Assembly: GCA_964431545.1 (NCBI GenBank)
Contig: CAYSLC010000114.1
Span: forward strand, 1 to 17,756
Origin: CAYSLC01 sp964431545
Lineage (GTDB): Bacteria > Desulfobacterota > Desulfobacteria > Desulfobacterales > JAABSP01
Direction: 5' to 3'
Length of the DNA stretch: 17,756 bases
The notes under the pieces were generated by a model. It was not told the DNA's origin, made no database searches, and was given only the letters and a program-made list of their open reading frames with translations. The position numbers and the translations under genes are program-made. This document shows positions 13,881-17,756 of this stretch, one piece after another. Each line of letters starts with the position of its first letter. Within the stretch, counting starts at the first letter, position 1.

Positions 13881-14519
13881 TCAGCCGGCCGAAAGGGAGA
13901 GAAACGCGGCCACGTCCAACTCCGGGTCGTTCCTTTGGCGGGCCGGGATGGCGGCGTGGGCCAGACGCCGGTAGCGGTCCTCCCGGGCCGCCAGGAAGGC
14001 CGGATAGCACCGGGCCACCGCGTCCGGCCCCGATTCCCCCGGCTGGGGGCGGAAGGCGTCCCCCCAGATCACCGGTCGCGGATTCCCGAGGTAGTTCCGG
14101 AGCATCCGGTCCCGCTCGCCGGGGGGCGTGTCGAGGTGGACGACCCGGGTCCGGCTCGCCAGCCGCTCCAGGAGCCTTTCGCCGGTGTAGATCACGCTGC
14201 CGGTGGTGTCCACCACCACGGGGCCGGGGACGCGCCCGGGGGTCTCCAGCAGGCGGAGGATACCCTCGAGCACGGCGATCTCCATGTCGAGGTATCGTCG
14301 TTGACGCTCCCCATAGCCGGCCTCGTACGGGAACCCCAGCCACCGCCCCATCTCCAGGGGATCTCCGTCGGCGTCTTTGAGGAGATCGGCGAGCCTCGCC
14401 TCGATGAGATCGTCGCAGCCGAACCGGCGGAACCCCTCGGCTTCGAGCCGCCTGGACCAGTGGGACTTGCCCGCGCCGGACATGCCGACGAGGGTGATCC
14501 TCGGGGCCGCTCCGGTCAT
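13881..14519 (-). CDS. Shikimate-kinase-like P-loop protein
   Basis: 212 aa with a Walker A loop GMSGAGKS (12-19) followed by HWSRRLEAEGFRRFGCDD, the layout of shikimate/gluconate-kinase-type small-molecule kinases. A second family-like element is PVVVDTTGSVIYTGERLLE (about 100-118), then RTRVVHLDTPPGERDRML in the position of the lid. It is longer than a typical AroK (about 170 aa), and the residues expected for shikimate binding are not evident to me, so the substrate is unknown. Its ATG at 14519 overlaps the stop of the ElyC-like gene as ATGA, so the two are translationally coupled. It is the last gene of the TRAP block. It may phosphorylate or sense a metabolite linked to the imported compound, but this is inference. 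Confidence 0.75.
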   Translation of the reverse strand: MTGAAPRITLVGMSGAGKSHWSRRLEAEGFRRFGCDDLIEARLADLLKDADGDPLEMGRWLGFPYEAGYGERQRRYLDMEIAVLEGILRLLETPGRVPGPVVVDTTGSVIYTGERLLERLASRTRVVHLDTPPGERDRMLRNYLGNPRPVIWGDAFRPQPGESGPDAVARCYPAFLAAREDRYRRLAHAAIPARQRNDPELDVAAFLSLSAG

Positions 14520-15250
14520 ATCTGCCCCCGGAGTTTGGCCCAGAGGATCCCCAGGTATTCATAGACCGCCCGCTCCGTCTTGCGCAGCTCCCGGCCCGCC
14601 GGCCGGGGGATCCAGGGGGCCGTCTCCGGGATCTGGATCAGGTGGCGCACCGGCACGGGCGTGGGGTCCATCCCCTGTTTTCGGAAAAGCCCCATGGCCC
14701 GGGGCATGTGGGAGGCGGAGGTGACCAGCAGGAAAGGCTGGTCTCCCAGGAGCCGGCGGACCGTTCGGGCCTCGTCCTTGGTGTCCAGGGGCTCGTCGGC
14801 CTGGACCAGGTCCGCCTCGGGTACGCCCAGGTCCAGGGCCATCCGGGCCATGGCCGGGGCCACCATGTGGCCGGTGAGGATGAGGCGGGCTCCCGGCATG
14901 GACCGGTAGAGGCGGACCCCATCCAGGATCCGGGCCCGGGAGGCATCGGTGAGCTGGCTGCTCACCGGCAGGCGCCGGTCGACGATCCGCCCGCCGCCCA
15001 GGACCACGATGTTCCGGAACCGTTCCCCGCCCTCATATACCGGATACCAGTGCTCCAGGGGACGAAGGATGGCGTTGGCCACCGGCCCCAGGCTGATCAG
15101 AAACAGGAGGCCGACCCCGAGGGTCGCCAGGATCCGTCCGGTCCCCTGGCGGGACCCGGTCCAGAGCAGGATCACCCCGACCACGGCCAGGGCGAACCCG
15201 GCGATGGTGGGGGAGGCGAGGTAGGCGAGGGTCTTCTTGAAAACGAACAT
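14516..15250 (-). CDS. ElyC/DUF218-family membrane protein
   Basis: 244 aa with two N-terminal membrane helices (about 13-30 and 40-60) followed by a DUF218 domain. The motif IVVLGGGRIVDRRLPVSSQL (starting about 81) with the downstream SRARILDGVRLYRSMPGARLILTGH and FLLVTSASHMPRAMGLFRKQG is typical of the ElyC/SanA/YdcF group. In E. coli, ElyC is linked to envelope biogenesis and peptidoglycan assembly; here that role is inferred by family only. The start is 4 bases after the DctM stop and the end overlaps the next gene by ATGA, so it belongs to the TRAP operon, an unusual place for this family. Confidence 0.88.
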   Translation of the reverse strand: MFVFKKTLAYLASPTIAGFALAVVGVILLWTGSRQGTGRILATLGVGLLFLISLGPVANAILRPLEHWYPVYEGGERFRNIVVLGGGRIVDRRLPVSSQLTDASRARILDGVRLYRSMPGARLILTGHMVAPAMARMALDLGVPEADLVQADEPLDTKDEARTVRRLLGDQPFLLVTSASHMPRAMGLFRKQGMDPTPVPVRHLIQIPETAPWIPRPAGRELRKTERAVYEYLGILWAKLRGQI

Positions 15251-15254
15251 GGCC

Positions 15255-16559
15255 CTAGCGGATGAGGCCCGGCAGGAAGGTGACGATGGACGGAAAGAGC
15301 ATCAAAAGCACCACGCAGAGGATGTACGCCGGCAGGAAATAGGCGACCCCCTTGAAGACCGCCTCCAAAGGGACGTCCCGGGCCATGCCCCCCACCACGT
15401 AGGTGGTGGCCCCCACCGGCGGGGTGACCGCGCCCAGGGTGGTGATCACGGTGATGGTGACCCCGAACCACAAGGGGTCGTACCCGAGCTGGTCGGCCAC
15501 GGGAAAGAAGATGGGGATGGTGATCAGGAGCAGGGCCAGGGCGTCCATCAACGCCCCCCCGAGGATGTAGATGAAGAAGATGATCGCCATGACCGCCGCG
15601 CCGGGGACCGGCAGCCCGGCCACCCACGCGGCGATGTCGTAGGGGATCCGGGTCACCGCCAGGAAGCGGCCGAAAATCACGGCCCCGGCCACGATGGTGA
15701 TGACCATGGCGGAGATCCGCAGGGTGTCGGCCGCGGACGCCAGGAACCCCTTCCAGGTGAGCCGCCCCTGGAGGACGCTGATGACCACGGCCAGAAAAGC
15801 CCCCGCAGCCCCCGCCTCGGTGGGAGTGAAGACGCCGAAATAGAGGCCCCCCATCACCAGGAGAAAGAGGGTCGCCATCTCCGCCGCGCCGTAGAGGGAC
15901 CGGAGCCGCTCCCGGAGGCCGGCCCGGGGGCCGGCGGGGCCCCAGCCGGGATGGAGGCGGCAGACGCCGTAGACGGAGAGGGTCAGCAGGAGGGCCAGGA
16001 GGATCCCCGCCCCCACCCCGCCGTAGAAGAGCCGCGCGATGGACTGTTCCGTGGACAGCCCGATGACGATGAGGACCACGCTGGGGGGGATCACCACCCC
16101 CAGGGTGGAACCGCAGGCCACCGCCCCGGTGGCGAGCATCGGCTCGTACCGGTATTTGCGCATCTCGGGCAACGCCACCGTGGTCATCGTGGCGGCGGTG
16201 GCGGCGTTGGACCCGCAGATGGCGGAGAAGGCCGCGCAGGCCACCACGGTGGCCATGGCGATCCCTCCGCGAATGTGGCCCACCCACTTGTAGGCGGCGG
16301 CGTAAAGCTTCTCGTTGACCCCGGAGTAGAAGGCGATCTGCCCCATGAAGATGAACAGGGGGATCACCGTCAGCCCGTACTTGGAGAAGGTGGCCCAGAG
16401 GGTGGCGCTCACCATGTTGAGCCCCGCCGAGGGGGTCACCACGTAGCTGAACCCGCAGAACCCCACGATCGCCATGGCAAAACCCACGGGCATCCCCAGA
16501 AGGAAGAGGACCGCCAGGAGGACCCCGATCCCCACCACCCCCACCAACGCCAGGCTCAC
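15255..16559 (-). CDS. dctM: TRAP transporter large membrane subunit (DctM)
   Basis: 434 aa, the usual DctM length, with about a dozen hydrophobic spans. It forms the cation-driven transport channel for organic acids. Typical sequence stretches include TVIPLFIFMGQIAFYSG near residue 65, ACAAFSAICGSNAATAATM, GVVIPPSVVLIVIG, and TPPVGATTYVVGGMA near the end. The start is the GTG at 16559, which overlaps the DctQ stop as GTGA and has GGGAGGGAGGGG just before it. The in-frame ATG at 16631 would run into the DctQ gene and adds a non-membrane Gly-rich tail. It works with DctQ and DctP upstream. The substrate is set by DctP and is not known. Confidence 0.95.
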   Translation of the reverse strand: MSLALVGVVGIGVLLAVLFLLGMPVGFAMAIVGFCGFSYVVTPSAGLNMVSATLWATFSKYGLTVIPLFIFMGQIAFYSGVNEKLYAAAYKWVGHIRGGIAMATVVACAAFSAICGSNAATAATMTTVALPEMRKYRYEPMLATGAVACGSTLGVVIPPSVVLIVIGLSTEQSIARLFYGGVGAGILLALLLTLSVYGVCRLHPGWGPAGPRAGLRERLRSLYGAAEMATLFLLVMGGLYFGVFTPTEAGAAGAFLAVVISVLQGRLTWKGFLASAADTLRISAMVITIVAGAVIFGRFLAVTRIPYDIAAWVAGLPVPGAAVMAIIFFIYILGGALMDALALLLITIPIFFPVADQLGYDPLWFGVTITVITTLGAVTPPVGATTYVVGGMARDVPLEAVFKGVAYFLPAYILCVVLLMLFPSIVTFLPGLIR

Positions 16560-17050
16560 GCCCCTCCCTCCCCCTTCGGCGCCAGCCGTGTCAAGAGGTC
16601 CGTGGCAAAGACCAGGGCCAGGGCCCCGCACCCCACCGCCACCCCGTAGGTGAAGGGGTGGTAGATGATCCGCAGGGTCTCGGTGACCTCCCCGGTCCGC
16701 TGGAGGACGGCCGCCTTGACCCCCACCTGCCAGGCCACCAGGCCGAAGAAGACCGCGCAGATGAGGTCGTTGACCGCGTTGAGGATCCGGCGGGTCCGCC
16801 GGGGGAACCGGGTGATCATGACGTCCACGGCGATATGCCCCCTGCGGATCTGGGTGTAGCCCAGGGCGAAGGCGGCGGCCACGGCGCCGAAAAACCCCAT
16901 CAGCTCAAAGGTTCCCCGGATGGGGGCCCAGACCATCCGCAGGAGGATGTTGCCGCAGGTGAGCAGGACCATGGCGACCAGAAAGGCCCCGCCCACCCCG
17001 ATGAGGGCCCGGTTGATCCACAGGCAGATCCGGGCCGGCCAGCGGATCAT
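16556..17050 (-). CDS. dctQ: TRAP transporter small membrane subunit (DctQ)
   Basis: 164 aa with four membrane helices (about 9-32, 45-62, 83-105 and 130-150), the standard DctQ layout. The ATG at 17050 overlaps the DctP stop as ATGA and gives MIRWPARICLWINRALIGVGG. An upstream ATG at 17134 lies inside DctP and is rejected. Conserved-looking features include the TFELMGFFGAVAAAFALGYTQ stretch and the RRGHIAVDV motif typical of the family. DctQ bridges the large subunit and supports substrate handover from the binding protein. Its end overlaps the DctM start by four bases. Confidence 0.94.
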   Translation of the reverse strand: MIRWPARICLWINRALIGVGGAFLVAMVLLTCGNILLRMVWAPIRGTFELMGFFGAVAAAFALGYTQIRRGHIAVDVMITRFPRRTRRILNAVNDLICAVFFGLVAWQVGVKAAVLQRTGEVTETLRIIYHPFTYGVAVGCGALALVFATDLLTRLAPKGEGGA

Positions 17051-17756
17051 TTCCCGGCGTGCTCGGCGGTCAATGACCGGATCTCCGCGACGATCTCCTC
17101 GGCCGGAAAGGCCCCCTGGTTGTCTTCGATCCACTTCTCGGTGATGGGGGCGAGCTTGGCGTCCCAGGCGGCCTTGTCATCGGCGATGGAGATGAATTCC
17201 ACACCGTGGGTCTTCTTGGACCACTCCACCGCCTCCTTCACGTGGTCGTCCATGTAGACGCCGGTCCACTCGGCCTGCTCCCGGGCCATCCCCTCCATCG
17301 CCGTCTTTACCTCATCGGGCAGCGCGTTCCACCTGTCGCGGTTCATCACCACGGCAAAGGGGTAGATCACGGTGTCGGTGAGGGTCACGTAGCGGCAGAT
17401 CTCGGCGAACTTGAGGTCCTTCATCACCTCCAGGGAGGAGAAGAGCCCCTGGACCACCCCCTTCTGGAGCGCCTCCGGGGCGGCGGACATGGGCATCCCC
17501 ACCTGGTTGGCCCCCCACGCCTTGAGGATCTGGGCGGCGCCCCCCGAGGCCCGCAGGTCGAGCCCCTGAAGGTCGGCCAGGGTTCTCACCGGGGTCCTGG
17601 ACATGATATTGGCCGGGGCCGTGGTGAACATGGTGAGGACCTTGACCTTGGCGAAGGCCTCGGGCTTGTACTTGTTGTAGAGGTCCCAGAGGACCAGGCT
17701 CCCGGTGCGGGCGTCGGGGATCCCCAGGGGCAGGCTGGTGGCGTTGGTGACGATGA
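17047..17756 (-). CDS. dctP: TRAP transporter solute-binding protein (DctP), N-terminus outside window
   Basis: The frame is open to the right edge; 236 C-terminal residues are visible and the signal peptide is off the window. Recognisable parts are PANIMSRTPVRTLADLQGLDLRASGG, with the Arg that in DctP-family proteins usually holds the ligand carboxylate. Other typical parts are GANQVGMPMSAAPEALQKGVVQG, the YPFAVVMNRDRWNALPDEVK segment and a helical C-terminus. The protein captures an organic acid in the periplasm and delivers it to DctQM. It is the first visible gene of the block; the promoter must lie outside the window. The ligand cannot be named from this part. Confidence 0.93.
   Translation of the reverse strand, partial: IVTNATSLPLGIPDARTGSLVLWDLYNKYKPEAFAKVKVLTMFTTAPANIMSRTPVRTLADLQGLDLRASGGAAQILKAWGANQVGMPMSAAPEALQKGVVQGLFSSLEVMKDLKFAEICRYVTLTDTVIYPFAVVMNRDRWNALPDEVKTAMEGMAREQAEWTGVYMDDHVKEAVEWSKKTHGVEFISIADDKAAWDAKLAPITEKWIEDNQGAFPAEEIVAEIRSLTAEHAGK

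Noticed and set aside
10767..14564. Plus-strand open frame of 1265 codons
   Set aside because: It is antisense to the hybrid kinase and the P-loop kinase. The Pro/Gly/His-rich translation has no domain, so it is a GC shadow despite its length.
16051..16287. Plus- and minus-strand alternative frames inside DctM
   Set aside because: They overlap the DctM gene, whose membrane spans and length are normal for the family.

Overview
The window is visibly GC-rich and almost entirely coded on the minus strand. There are no RNA genes, insertion sequences, CRISPR arrays or integration scars that I can see. The mix of a TRAP dicarboxylate-type transporter, an acyl-CoA ligase with a MaoC-type hydratase, a nitrate/sulfonate-type ABC transporter and many signalling proteins suggests a Gram-negative, metabolically versatile proteobacterium. 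A Desulfobacterota (former Deltaproteobacteria) sulfate reducer or syntroph would fit. This assignment is inference from gene content and base composition, not from a marker gene.

Right to left (the direction of transcription), the first block at 17756-13881 is a TRAP transporter: DctP (cut by the window edge), DctQ and DctM. It is followed without a real gap by an ElyC/DUF218-type membrane protein and a shikimate-kinase-like P-loop protein. Most junctions here are 4-base ATGA or GTGA overlaps, so the block reads as one operon.

The second block at 13730-6283 starts with a membrane hybrid histidine kinase. A 200-base junction with a possible 65-codon ORF and a possible promoter follows. Then come a soluble histidine kinase, an MpaA-like zinc peptidase lipoprotein, a MaoC-type hydratase and an AMP-forming acyl-CoA ligase. 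One small plus-strand gene (5916-6236), a BamE/DUF2845-like lipoprotein, converges on the end of this block.

The third block runs leftward from a divergent promoter region (5632-5915). Its first gene encodes an unusual cytoplasmic protein joining a CheY-like receiver, a complete NrtA/SsuA-type substrate-binding domain and a CheW domain. Directly downstream lie the ATPase, the Tat-exported substrate-binding protein and the permease of an ABC transporter, then an unrecognised coiled-coil protein that runs off the left edge. The ligand-binding domain of the fusion protein is a recognisable paralogue of the exported binding protein of the same operon.

The likely system is a transporter whose substrate is sampled twice: outside by the transporter's binding protein, and inside by a paralogous domain wired to a chemotaxis array (CheW) and to phosphorelay (REC). 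No CheA or chemoreceptor gene is in the window, so those partners would act in trans.
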